Shown here: one piece after another, positions 5,863 through 12,776 of the stretch
Layout of the letters: every line of letters begins with the position of its first letter
Position numbering within the stretch: the stretch's first letter is position 1
Source: Candidatus Methanovirga basalitermitum
GTDB taxonomy: Archaea > Methanobacteriota > Methanobacteria > Methanobacteriales > Methanobacteriaceae
Direction of reading: 5' to 3'
DNA: 12,776 bases
Assembly: GCA_031284445.1 (NCBI GenBank)
Contig: JAISZW010000123.1
Coordinates: 1 to 12,776 of the forward strand
Translations under genes and position numbers: made by a program
The notes under the pieces: model-generated
The model's input: the letters and a program-made list of their open reading frames with translations, nothing else
The model's database searches: none
What the model was told of the DNA's origin: nothing

Positions 5863-6894
5863 ATGAAAATAGCTGGTTTTGATATTGGAGGGGCGAATAC
5901 TGATTTAGCTGTCATTGATTTTAGTGAAAATGGCAAGATTGAAAATATAAGTGTGAATTTTGAGTACTTACCTATGTGGTCTGATAATCATAGGTTAGGA
6001 AATGTTCTTTTAAATTTAATCAAAGAAAACAATGATTTAGATGATATTGATGGAGTAGGAATATCTATGACTGGTGAATTAGTAGATGCTTACACTAAAA
6101 AAGAAGAAGGAGTTTTAGATATTTCAAAAAAGGTTATAGCTACATTCAATATTCCAGTTGGTTTTGTTGGACTTGATAAATTCTTAACATACAATGAAGT
6201 TCTTATAAACCCATCCAAAATTGCTGCTGCTAACTGGATAGCTACATCAGCTATAATCTCTGAAATTGATGAAAACTGTATTTTCATAGATACTGGGAGT
6301 ACAACCACGGATATAATACCCATTAAAAATGGTAAAGAGTGTAGTAAAGGAAGATCAGACTTTGAAAGATTATCAACTGGAGAACTAGTCTATACTGGAA
6401 TATTACGAACAAATCTTTCAAGTTTTCTAAGAAAAGTTGAGCTAAATGGTAAAGAGTATACAGTTGCATCAGAACTTTTTGCAACAACAGCAGACATTTA
6501 TAATGTTTTAGGTAAAATATATAAGGAAGACTATAGTTGTTCAACATCAGATGGGGCTGGAAAATCTAAGATGGAATCTATGATAAGAATTTCAAGGGTT
6601 TTATGTGGTGATATGGACATTCTATCTAAAGAGGATATATTAGCTATTTCTAAGTTCACTCATGAAAAACAGACTGAACAAATTGCTGAAGGATTAAAAA
6701 AAGTTTCAAAAAGAGAAAACATTGATAAAGTTGTCACTACAGGCTTAGGTGGAGAAATATTGGGAAAGGAGGCTACTAAACTTCTAAACCTTCATCATAT
6801 TTCTATGAGTGATTTTTACACAAAGGAAGAATCTGTTGTAGCACCAGCAATAGGAACAGCAGTTTTAATGTACAAACATTTAACAAACTATTAA
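5863..6894 (+). CDS. mfnF: Methanofuran biosynthesis protein MfnF (hydantoinase-fold, ASKHA-like)
   Basis: A 343-residue protein of the family once annotated as H4MPT-linked C1 transfer pathway protein. Established work on this family assigns MfnF to coupling of the aminomethylfuran diphosphate to gamma-glutamyltyramine, forming the core of methanofuran. The sequence shows an N-terminal phosphate-loop-like motif FDIGGANTD (6-14), a second motif IDTGSTTTDIIP (142-153), STGELVYTGILRTN (171-184) and ASELFATTADIYNVLG (202-217), all typical of the family. The C-terminal lobe has VVTTGLGGEILG (290-301). The ATG at 5863 follows a weak AAGTGAT site. Length is normal and there is no frameshift. No other mfn gene is nearby. 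A T-rich tract follows. Confidence 0.9.
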   Translation: MKIAGFDIGGANTDLAVIDFSENGKIENISVNFEYLPMWSDNHRLGNVLLNLIKENNDLDDIDGVGISMTGELVDAYTKKEEGVLDISKKVIATFNIPVGFVGLDKFLTYNEVLINPSKIAAANWIATSAIISEIDENCIFIDTGSTTTDIIPIKNGKECSKGRSDFERLSTGELVYTGILRTNLSSFLRKVELNGKEYTVASELFATTADIYNVLGKIYKEDYSCSTSDGAGKSKMESMIRISRVLCGDMDILSKEDILAISKFTHEKQTEQIAEGLKKVSKRENIDKVVTTGLGGEILGKEATKLLNLHHISMSDFYTKEESVVAPAIGTAVLMYKHLTNY

Positions 6895-6895
6895 T

Positions 6896-6908
6896 ATTTT
6901 TCTTTTTG
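6896..6908 (+). terminator. T-rich transcription stop after mfnF
   Basis: The sequence tatttttcttttt begins within a few bases of the mfnF stop codon. It is a typical archaeal oligo-T terminator with no stem. Confidence 0.45.
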
Positions 6909-7111
6909 AACATGAAAAATATGAGCAGTATAAATTAGCTAAAATAAATTATAATGATTAAAAAATAAAAAAATAAAATAGAATCTGTAAAAAAGGTGTG
7001 GAGTCATTTGGAAAAATTTACTTTTATTTATATGGTAAAAAATTTAATTTTTGGCACTAACCTTCATGATTTATTTATAATATGATCTTATAGTTTTAAT
7101 GCTAAAAGTTT

Positions 7112-7185
7112 GGTGCTACACTAAAATGAGGTGCTACACTATAAATGAAAATTTTAGAAAAACTGCACAAAAATTTACACCTCAT
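7112..7185. repeat. 18-bp direct repeat and 8-bp inverted repeat before a transposase relic
   Basis: GGTGCTACACTA occurs at 7112-7123 and again at 7130-7141, giving a tandem repeat with a period of 18. In addition ATGAGGTG (7126-7133) is mirrored by CACCTCAT (7178-7185). The block lies just upstream of the decayed transposase frame and could be part of that element's end. The rest of 6909-7228 shows no gene. Confidence 0.45.
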
Positions 7186-7228
7186 AAAATAGTAAAATTT
7201 AAATATAAAAAAGGGCAGATAATTAAAC

Positions 7229-7600
7229 ATGAGTATTATAAGCAAGTATGCCTTTGAACATGATATTGGTTTTATCCAACTTAAACTTCCTGATTCATGA
7301 TAAAAAAGTTGATTTTAAAAAGACACTTGAAAAATATGCCATTTTAGAGGATAAATATGAAAATATTAATCATAGAATAGACATTCTTGATAATAGACAA
7401 TATAAAATCTTAAAACCATGTTTGTACTGATTGTGAAAGCTTATATCATAGACAGCAAGGATTTATGTAAATAAGACTCAAAGTTAGATAATGGTGAGAA
7501 AATTAAAATCTCACTACAAAGGTAGAAATGTAAATTCTGCAGTAGAAAATACTTTACTGATTTAGGAAGCCTTAAAAAGAAAAATGAAAACTTTTTTTAA
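7229..7600 (+). pseudogene. Decayed zinc-ribbon transposase, N-terminal part
   Basis: Pieces of one protein can be followed through several frames. MSIISKYAFEHD starts at 7229 and stops at 7298. A shifted frame gives DKKVDFKKTLEKYAILEDKY and NRQYKILKPC. A further shift gives CTDCESLYHRQQGFM. A last piece gives ISLQR-stop-KCKFCSRKYFTDLGSL, where one stop codon replaces an expected tyrosine. Paired C-x2-C ribbons followed by a KCxxCxRKxFTDLxSL stretch are typical of the N-terminal DNA-binding part of several IS transposases. I cannot name the IS family. No catalytic domain is visible downstream: 7601-7700 looks non-coding. Frameshifts and stops make it clearly non-functional. Confidence 0.55.
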
Positions 7601-7782
7601 GACTATGTAGAATAAGGTTAGAAAATCCAAGAAAAATAGGAAATGAAGTAATCTAAGAAAGAACTCCACAATTTCCTACAGGTTCTTTTAAAGAGAGTTT
7701 CTATAAACCCAATATTTTAATATGATTAAAGAATATTTATATAATAATTTTTATATTATAAGATTATCTTATTTAGCAAATC

Positions 7783-7796
7783 ATAATATATAACTA
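7783..7796 (+). promoter_or_regulatory. Candidate TATA box for leuC/hacA
   Basis: An AATATATAAC element lies about 50 bp upstream of the ATG at 7841. A second candidate, TTTATATAATA, lies at 7736-7746. In DNA this AT-rich such matches are common, so the choice is uncertain. Confidence 0.25.
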
Positions 7797-7840
7797 TTCA
7801 ACAGTCAGTTTTCCAAATAATAATATTTTAATGGGTTATA

Positions 7841-9088
7841 ATGAATATTACTGAAAAAATATTATCCCATAAATATGGGAAAGAAGTAATTCCAGGAGAA
7901 ATAATAGAATTAGATGTTGATTTAGCCATGTCCCATGATGGAACATCTCCACCTGCTATTAAAGTCTTTGAGAAAATAGCTGAGAATGTTTGGGATAATT
8001 CAAAAATAGCCATTGTTTTTGACCATACTGTTCCACCAAACACAATTGGTTCTTCTGAATTTCATAAAGTTGCAAGAGAATTTGGATGGAGGCAAGAATT
8101 AAAATATTTTTATCATCACGGAGAAGGTATTTGTCACCAAGTACTACCTGAAAAGGGTCTTGTTGAACCAGGAAAAATAATCGTAGGAGCAGACTCCCAT
8201 ACTTGCACTTATGGAGCTTTTGGCGCATTTTCAACAGGAATGGGATCAACAGATATTGCAATGGTTTATGCAACTGGTAAAACATGGATTATGGTTCCAG
8301 AAGCATTAAAAATTAATGTTACTGGTGATTTAAGTGAGAATACCACTTCAAAAGATGTTATTCTAAATATAATTGGAAAGGTTGGTTCTGATGGTGCAAG
8401 TTATAAGGCAATCGAATTTTTTGGTGATACTATGGATAAAATTGGTGTTTCAGAGAGAATGACAATAACAAACATGGTTATTGAAATGGGAGCAAAAAAT
8501 GGAGTTATGGAACCAAATCAACAATCAATTGATTATTTAAAACAAAAAACAAATAAAAGTAAGTTTAATATCTTTAAATCAGATGATGAGGATGGGGACT
8601 ATGAAAAAGAGTTCAATTTTGATGTAAACGATATGGAACCACAAATCGCATGCCCAAATAATGTTGATAATGTAAAACCAATATCAAAGGTTGATGGAGT
8701 AACAATTGATCAAGGATTTATTGGTTCATGCACTAATGGAAGGTTAGAAGATTTAAAGTTAGCAGCTGATGTTTTAAAGAATGAAAAAGTTCATGAAGAT
8801 GTAAGATTAATAATTTCTCCAGCATCAGCTGAGATATACAAATTAGCTATTGAAAAAGGATATATACAAATTTTTATAGAAGCAGGAGCTATTATCTGCA
8901 ATCCTGGATGTGGACCTTGTTTAGGAGGACATATGGGGGTTTTATCTAAAGGAGAAACAGCTATCACCACTACAAACCGTAATTTTAAAGGACGTATGGG
9001 TGACCCCAATTCTTATATTTATTTATCTAATCCTAAAATAGTTGCAAATTCAGCTATTAAAGGATTTATTTCACAACCAGAAATATAA
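7841..9088 (+). CDS. leuC: 3-isopropylmalate dehydratase / homoaconitase family, large subunit
   Basis: A 415-residue aconitase-superfamily large subunit of the archaeal two-subunit type. It isomerises either 2- and 3-isopropylmalate (leucine synthesis) or homocitrate-type acids (2-oxosuberate for coenzyme B), with a small subunit not found in this window. The [4Fe-4S] ligands are C297 (in GSCTNG, 296-300), C357 and C360 (in PGCGPC). Other family signatures are GEGICHQVLPEKG (94-106), GADSHTCTYGAFGAF (116-130) and TTTNRNFKGRMG (376-387). Length is normal. Methanogens carry two such paralogues (LeuC and HacA) and the large subunit alone does not decide between them, so the symbol is provisional. 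A weak GGGTT lies before the ATG. An ISM1-like relic begins four bases after the stop. Confidence 0.9.
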   Translation: MNITEKILSHKYGKEVIPGEIIELDVDLAMSHDGTSPPAIKVFEKIAENVWDNSKIAIVFDHTVPPNTIGSSEFHKVAREFGWRQELKYFYHHGEGICHQVLPEKGLVEPGKIIVGADSHTCTYGAFGAFSTGMGSTDIAMVYATGKTWIMVPEALKINVTGDLSENTTSKDVILNIIGKVGSDGASYKAIEFFGDTMDKIGVSERMTITNMVIEMGAKNGVMEPNQQSIDYLKQKTNKSKFNIFKSDDEDGDYEKEFNFDVNDMEPQIACPNNVDNVKPISKVDGVTIDQGFIGSCTNGRLEDLKLAADVLKNEKVHEDVRLIISPASAEIYKLAIEKGYIQIFIEAGAIICNPGCGPCLGGHMGVLSKGETAITTTNRNFKGRMGDPNSYIYLSNPKIVANSAIKGFISQPEI

Positions 9089-9091
9089 TTT

Positions 9092-9563
9092 CACAGCTAA
9101 TGTGTATCATTTGTTTCTTAATATTATGTATAATGGAAGCATAAAAATCGACTATTCCCTTGTTTAGGTTGAGTTTTAATTGTATCAAGATAGTTCTCTT
9201 CCTCATCATAATATGGAATGTTAACAAGATACAATAGCCAAGTCAACTCGTTTCCCTATATATTGTTTTAATTGCATGAATCTTCAATTCATTTTAAACT
9301 CAGCAATTCCATCGAAATCAATATTTTTAAGTTTATATCTAATGGTTCCTTCTGAAGGTGCATTATCACGAAGATTACCAACATTACTAACAATAGTTCG
9401 AGAAACAGCAGCATTAAGAAGATGATAAACAATTGTTTTATCATTGTAGACAGTATTATGAGTTGATTGCAAACCCAGCATATTCTTAATCCCATTAACC
9501 GAAAGATTTAATACATCATCATTCAATAATATTTTATGTGGTGTGTTGTTTTTTTTGTTTCAT
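9092..9563 (-). pseudogene. ISM1-like transposase relic with several frameshifts
   Basis: The best piece is the open frame 9526-9284 on the minus strand, with NLSVNGIKNMLGLQSTHNTV and the later stretch NAPSEGTIRYKLKNIDFD. Similarity continues upstream to an ATG at 9563 (MKQKKQHTT) after one frameshift. Downstream, after a stop, come IPYYDEEENYLDTIKT, then FYASI in another frame, and ILRNK-stop-YTLAV down to 9092. From memory these match the order of segments in ISM1-type transposases of Methanobrevibacter, where the IPxYxEEENYxDTIKT region lies next to a DDE catalytic aspartate. At least three frame changes and two stops make it inactive. The C-terminal half is gone: the relic ends four bases past the leuC/hacA stop. 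Confidence 0.7.
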
Positions 9564-9654
9564 AAAATAATAATTACATGCCACACAATATAATACTTAC
9601 TTTACGAACTACTGATTATAATTACATGGAGTTGTTAATATTTCAGAGGATAAA

Positions 9655-10374
9655 ATAGAGATAAGTAGTGCAAATGAGTCTATTACAAAGATTAAAATAG
9701 TTCCTGCGTACCATCTTTTTTGGAAAGGAAAAGAATTTGTACTTAGTTATAAAAAATTTAGTATTTTAAATGCGATTAGTATCTATGGTTCAATGACTAA
9801 AGCAGCAAAATATTTAGGAATTTCATACAGATCAGTATTGTATCATATTGAAGATATAGAAAAAAAGATGGAAATTAAAGTTATTAAAACATTTAAAGGT
9901 GGTAAGGGTGGAGGTGGAAACACATATCTTTCATCGAATGGGAAAAAAATATTAAAAGAATGTAAAATAATCAATGCTACAATTAAAATTCGTAATGGAT
10001 TAAATGAGATTAAAACTGTTGTTAGTAGTATTGATAAAGATATGAACATGATGAAAATCAAAAATGATGATTGTGAAATAACCTTACAAAGAAGAAAAGA
10101 ATTTGAAGTTGGAGATAATATTTTAGCATTGATTAATTATGAGAGCATATTTATAATGCTTGAACCATGCAAATCAACTGTTAGAAATATTCTTAAAGGA
10201 ACCATTACTGAAATGAAACTTATTAACAATAACTTGAGAATAAAAATAAATATAGGAAATGTTGGAATTTATTGTGATATTACAAGAAATGCTTCTGATG
10301 ATTTAGAATTGGAGTTAGGTAAAGAAGTTTATATTGGATTTAAAGCAATGTCTATTGCAACATTAAAATTATAA
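9655..10374 (+). CDS. modE: ModE-like transcriptional regulator with Mop/TOBE domains, no standard start codon
   Basis: About 239 residues when read from ATA 9655. The HTH spans about residues 33-73 (FSILNAISIYGSMTKAAKYL, then GISYRSVLYHIEDIEKKM). A glycine-rich GGKGGGG wing follows at 82-88, then a degenerate Mop-like repeat (about 123-171) and a good Mop domain (172-237, STVRNILKGTITEM onward). ModE proteins bind molybdate or tungstate and control uptake and cofactor-enzyme genes. The first in-frame ATG (9793) lies inside the HTH and would remove its first helix, yet coding similarity clearly continues upstream to about 9655. No in-frame ATG, GTG or TTG exists between the stop at 9619 and 9793. 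AGAGG (9645-9649) precedes ATA 9655. One extra base near 9641-9643 would instead join the frame to ATG 9626 (MELLIF). Confidence 0.8.
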   Translation: MEISSANESITKIKIVPAYHLFWKGKEFVLSYKKFSILNAISIYGSMTKAAKYLGISYRSVLYHIEDIEKKMEIKVIKTFKGGKGGGGNTYLSSNGKKILKECKIINATIKIRNGLNEIKTVVSSIDKDMNMMKIKNDDCEITLQRRKEFEVGDNILALINYESIFIMLEPCKSTVRNILKGTITEMKLINNNLRIKINIGNVGIYCDITRNASDDLELELGKEVYIGFKAMSIATLKL

Positions 10375-10417
10375 TTTAGCTAATAATACTTTATCATGAT
10401 TAACAGGTGGGTTCAAT

Positions 10418-10666
10418 ATATTAAGAATTTATGTTGATGAAAATAAATGCATTGGCTGTGGTGAGTGTAAAGATATTTGTCCAAAAGGAGAGATAATTTG
10501 GTCAATAAACAAAATTGCACATGCATCAAATTTAGAATATTGTCATGTATGCACTATATGTGCCTCAAAATGCCCTACTGGTGCTATATTCGTTGATAGA
10601 AATGCACATGGAGATGATAAAGTTGAAAGAGACAATCAACCCCACGAAGATGATTTAATAAGATAA
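10418..10666 (+). CDS. 2[4Fe-4S] ferredoxin-type protein, no standard start codon
   Basis: An 82-residue protein when read from ATA 10418. It has two complete cluster motifs, C-x2-C-x2-C-x3-C-P, at C11/C14/C17/C21 and C42/C45/C48/C52, and a charged C-terminal tail (GDDKVERDNQPHEDD). It should carry electrons to or from cytoplasmic redox enzymes; the partner is unknown. The frame is open only from 10400, after TGA 10397-10399, and contains no ATG, GTG or TTG before the first cysteine. AGGTGG (10405-10410) lies seven bases before ATA 10418, which makes ATA the best-placed initiator. The gene sits 43 bp after the ModE-like gene and 13 bp before hisB, suggesting one transcript. It could be linked to a molybdenum or tungsten enzyme through the ModE neighbour, but that is inference. 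Confidence 0.8.
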   Translation: MLRIYVDENKCIGCGECKDICPKGEIIWSINKIAHASNLEYCHVCTICASKCPTGAIFVDRNAHGDDKVERDNQPHEDDLIR

Positions 10667-10679
10667 AATGGTGTACTAA

Positions 10680-11258
10680 ATGAATAGAATAGCTGAAATT
10701 GAAAGAAAAACTTCTGAAACAGATATTAAACTTAGAATTAATTTAGATGGAGAAGGGAACTACAACATTGATACAGGAGTTAATTTCTTTAACCATGTAC
10801 TTGAATCCTTTTCAAAACATAGCTTCTTTGATTTAGATATTAAATCTATTGGAGATTTAGAAGTTGATGATCATCATACAATTGAAGATATTGGAATGGT
10901 TTTAGGCGAAGCCTTTTTAAAAGCCATTGATGATAAAAAAGGGATAAAAAGAATGGCTCATGCAATTGTTCCAATGGATGATTCACTTTCTACTGTAGCT
11001 ATTGATATTGGTGGTAGAGGTTATAGTTTAGTTGATATTTCATTTAATAACTATAAAATAGGAGATATGACCTCTGAGATTATACCTCACTTCTTTGAAT
11101 CCTTCACATCAACGGCTAAAATAAACATCAATATTAAAGTTACTGGGTCTAATGATCACCATAAAGTTGAATCTCTTTTTAAAAGCTTTGCAAAAGCATT
11201 AAAAGAAGCAACAAGGATAGAACATGATAAAATTCCAAGTACCAAAGGTGTTATTTAA
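10680..11258 (+). CDS. hisB: Imidazoleglycerol-phosphate dehydratase
   Basis: Catalyses dehydration of imidazole glycerol phosphate to imidazole acetol phosphate, the sixth step of histidine synthesis, in the cytoplasm. The 192-residue length fits the monofunctional archaeal enzyme. The two metal-binding motifs typical of the family are present: DHHTIED at 64-70 and DHHKVE at 159-164. Other family features are NFFNHVLESFSKHS (35-48), GEAFLKA and the C-terminal STKGVI. The ATG at 10680 follows a modest GGTG site; it starts 13 bp after the ferredoxin stop and so is probably co-transcribed with it. No other his genes are in the window. Confidence 0.96.
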   Translation: MNRIAEIERKTSETDIKLRINLDGEGNYNIDTGVNFFNHVLESFSKHSFFDLDIKSIGDLEVDDHHTIEDIGMVLGEAFLKAIDDKKGIKRMAHAIVPMDDSLSTVAIDIGGRGYSLVDISFNNYKIGDMTSEIIPHFFESFTSTAKININIKVTGSNDHHKVESLFKSFAKALKEATRIEHDKIPSTKGVI

Positions 11259-11620
11259 AATTATATTTCTTATGTGAATGAAAATTTTAAAAATCAAAAA
11301 TGTTGAAATAAATTTTCCCATTGTGTTTTCTTGCCCTGTTAGTAGTTACATTTGCCTATGACCATTTTTTGATGGAGAAGATGGGACTGTCAAATTTTTT
11401 ACTGATAACATTTGATTAGTAAAAAAACAAAATCAATGATATTAAATCTGAACAAGGAGCTGTACTAAGAATAAATACCTAAAAATGATAAAAAAAAGCA
11501 TGAAAATTCATGAAAAGATAAAAAAAAAGCATGAAAAAGAAATAAAAAAATGAATAAGAAAATAAAAGATTGAAGGAAAATAAGATATTGAAAAAAATAA
11601 AGCTTTTTCTGCAGAACAAA
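11259..11620. other. AT-rich spacer downstream of hisB
   Basis: No intact gene. A short inverted repeat, TTTTTTACT/AGTAAAAAA (about 11394-11428), could act near the hisB 3' end. A direct repeat, GATAAAAAAAAGCATGAAAA, occurs at 11487-11506 and again, with one extra A, at 11517-11537, inside a purine-rich tract. A short frame near 11360-11400 (FFDGEDGTVKFFTDN) looks faintly protein-like but is closed on both sides and is not recognised. Confidence 0.45.
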
Positions 11621-11627
11621 TATAAAT

Positions 11628-11662
11628 TTTTATATTTTTAACCTCTGACCTAAATTAGGTCA
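11628..11662 (+). promoter_or_regulatory. TATA-like element and 17-bp palindrome upstream of tatD
   Basis: A TATA-like tract (tttatattttta, about 11629-11640) is followed within six bases by a perfect palindrome, TGACCTAA-A-TTAGGTCA (11646-11662). Archaeal transcription starts about 22-27 bp after the TATA box, so the palindrome would lie over or just before the start site. That is a usual position for a repressor operator. Alternatively it is a small 5'-UTR hairpin. The regulator is unknown. Confidence 0.45.
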
Positions 11663-11689
11663 AAGTTTATTCTTTTAAGGAGATAAGTT

Positions 11690-12448
11690 ATGATAGATAC
11701 ACATTGTCACTTAGATTTTAAAGAATTCAACAAAGATAGGGATGAAGTTATAAAAAAAGCAAAAGAAAATTTAACCGCTCTAATAAACTCAGGGACAAGT
11801 TTTGAAGGAAACATTAAAGCCTTAAAACTTTCAAAAGATTATAATAACTTTATACATCCATCATTCGGATTCCATCCTTTACAATCTGCAAATATGAATG
11901 ATGAAGATGTTGATAAAGTTTTATCACAAATAAACAAACATATCGATGAAATTGTAGCTATTGGTGAAGTTGGAATGGATTTCTTTTATGTTAAAGACAA
12001 ACTCCAAAGAAATAGACAATTAGATATTTTTAAAAAATTTTGTGATTTTGCCAACGAACATCAAAACCCAATTTTAATTCATTGCAGAGATGCTGAAAAA
12101 AAAGCATTTAATATTGTAAACCAATTTAAAGACATTCCAAAGGTGATTTTCCATTGTTATAGTGGTAGTTTAAAAACAGCTAAAAAAATAGAGGATATGG
12201 GTTACTTTATGTCTGCCTCTACAATGATTGATTACTCAAAAAATCATCAAGAACTTTTTAGTAAAATTCCATTAGAAAATATATTAACCGAAACAGACAG
12301 CCCATATCTCCATCCAGTTAGAGGAAAAAGAAATGAACCCTCTATTGTTAAGTTAACTATTAGTAAAATTGCAGAAATTAAAGAAATAGATTTTTCTGTA
12401 GTTGATAAAGTAACAGAAAATAATGCAAAAGAAGTATTTAATATTTAG
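11690..12448 (+). CDS. tatD: TatD family metal-dependent deoxyribonuclease
   Basis: A 252-residue TIM-barrel metallohydrolase of the TatD family, which acts on DNA ends in the cytoplasm and is linked to DNA repair or turnover. Metal ligands are all visible: H5 and H7 in THCHLD, E93 in IGEVGMDF, H131 in LIHCRDA, H155 in FHCYSG and D203 in TETDSPYL. The segment FGFHP (59-63) and the C-terminal NEPSIV are also typical. The length is usual for the family. AAGGAGAT (11677-11684) lies five bases before the ATG and is the strongest ribosome-binding site in the window. The gene appears to be transcribed alone from its own promoter. Confidence 0.94.
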   Translation: MIDTHCHLDFKEFNKDRDEVIKKAKENLTALINSGTSFEGNIKALKLSKDYNNFIHPSFGFHPLQSANMNDEDVDKVLSQINKHIDEIVAIGEVGMDFFYVKDKLQRNRQLDIFKKFCDFANEHQNPILIHCRDAEKKAFNIVNQFKDIPKVIFHCYSGSLKTAKKIEDMGYFMSASTMIDYSKNHQELFSKIPLENILTETDSPYLHPVRGKRNEPSIVKLTISKIAEIKEIDFSVVDKVTENNAKEVFNI

Positions 12449-12776
12449 TGGATTATATAGGAATTTCTATAATAATGTTTCCTAAATTTATCTTCCAATG
12501 CCTTCAATTTTTAAATAAATATTTTCAGAAAACTGATCTTGACGAAATTCTTTAAATTTATTTTAAACAATATGTTTTATATTATTTTTTTAATATTAAT
12601 TAATATATTTAAAAAAACGAAATAACTAATATAATTATTACAATTAAATAATTAATAATCAAGGTGTCTGATCATTCTGAAAAATCGATGCCTTATTTGA
12701 AGGTATTTATCAATAAAAAAGAATCAATCATGACACTCAACTAAAAGTACAAGTTAAATAATGATATTTACTAATT
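12449..12776. other. AT-rich region downstream of tatD, no supported gene
   Basis: Nothing recognisable is seen. A 26-codon frame opens with GTG at 12664 after AAG and closes at 12744, but it has no good ribosome-binding site and no known motif. Poly-A and poly-T rich DNA from 12560 to 12660 is typical intergenic sequence here. Confidence 0.5.

Noticed and set aside
6090..6547. Two open frames on the minus strand inside mfnF
   Set aside because: They lie antisense to a well-supported gene, have no family features, and reflect the codon use of the real gene.
7248..7430. A 60-codon open frame as an independent small gene
   Set aside because: Its middle and end continue the protein fragments of the decayed transposase in neighbouring frames, so it is part of the pseudogene.
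7828..8285. Overlapping minus-strand open frames within the start of leuC/hacA
   Set aside because: They are antisense to strongly conserved motifs of the aconitase family; there is no independent ribosome-binding site or recognisable domain.
9843..10061. Hydrophobic open frame on the minus strand inside the ModE-like gene
   Set aside because: It is antisense to the HTH and linker of a clear coding region and is AT-rich, which gives apparent membrane-like residues by composition.
11370..11385. Third copy of the TACTGTCAA element end (gactgtcaaattt)
   Set aside because: Only eight bases are shared and no partner end is visible.
11290..11440. Decayed gene in the hisB-tatD spacer (short protein-like frames)
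   Set aside because: The fragments are short, closed on both sides and unlike any family I recognise.
12664..12744. Small 26-codon protein starting with GTG
   Set aside because: There is no convincing ribosome-binding site, no known motif and no conservation evidence; such frames occur by chance.

Overview
The window looks like a stretch of chromosome from an AT-rich methanogenic archaeon of the Methanobacteriales, most likely Methanobrevibacter or a close relative. The support is the very low GC content, a methanofuran-biosynthesis gene (mfnF), a UPF0058 protein, an archaeal NFACT/RqcH protein, an archaeal-type IPM dehydratase/homoaconitase large subunit, a ModE-like regulator with Mop domains, and the relic of an ISM1-type transposase. 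The genus is inferred from these families and from memory of related sequences; no database search was run.

Layout. 1-1015 has no intact gene. It holds a 50-bp tandem repeat made of small hairpins (511-649), a strong Shine-Dalgarno with a reading frame that stops after six codons (684-714), and a 135-bp inverted-repeat unit (857-991) ending just before a UPF0058 gene (1016-1303). After a hairpin-rich spacer come pyrF (1554-2201) and a two-TM DUF5654-like protein (2292-2552). Convergent to these on the minus strand are rqcH (2597-4645) and, upstream of it, a small winged-helix-like unknown (4740-4991). A gene-poor stretch (5003-5862) carries a MITE-like inverted repeat and an IS200/IS605-type relic, followed by mfnF (5863-6894). 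Another gene-poor stretch (6895-7840) holds a decayed zinc-ribbon transposase. It is followed by leuC/hacA (7841-9088), an ISM1-like transposase relic on the minus strand (9092-9563), a ModE-like regulator (about 9655-10374), a 2[4Fe-4S] ferredoxin (about 10418-10666), hisB (10680-11258), an AT-rich spacer and a TatD-family nuclease (11690-12448). The last 330 bases show no supported gene.

How the genes work together. Most are unrelated housekeeping functions: pyrimidine synthesis, histidine synthesis, the leucine or 2-oxosuberate branch, methanofuran synthesis, ribosome-associated quality control and DNA repair. Only two groups look like transcription units: the 83-aa unknown with rqcH, and modE-like with ferredoxin and hisB. 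The coding genes are conventional.

The unusual content lies between and at the edges of genes. Two neighbouring genes (modE-like and ferredoxin) have no ATG, GTG or TTG start in frame, although each is preceded by a plausible ribosome-binding site. There are two related IS200/IS605 remnants, one of which looks like a direct-repeat deletion of the other and abuts the start of the DUF5654 gene. The longer one keeps a tnpB 3' tail plus right-end hairpin, the region that encodes omega RNA in intact elements. At least four kinds of decayed mobile DNA are present. I did not find a complete new multi-gene system.
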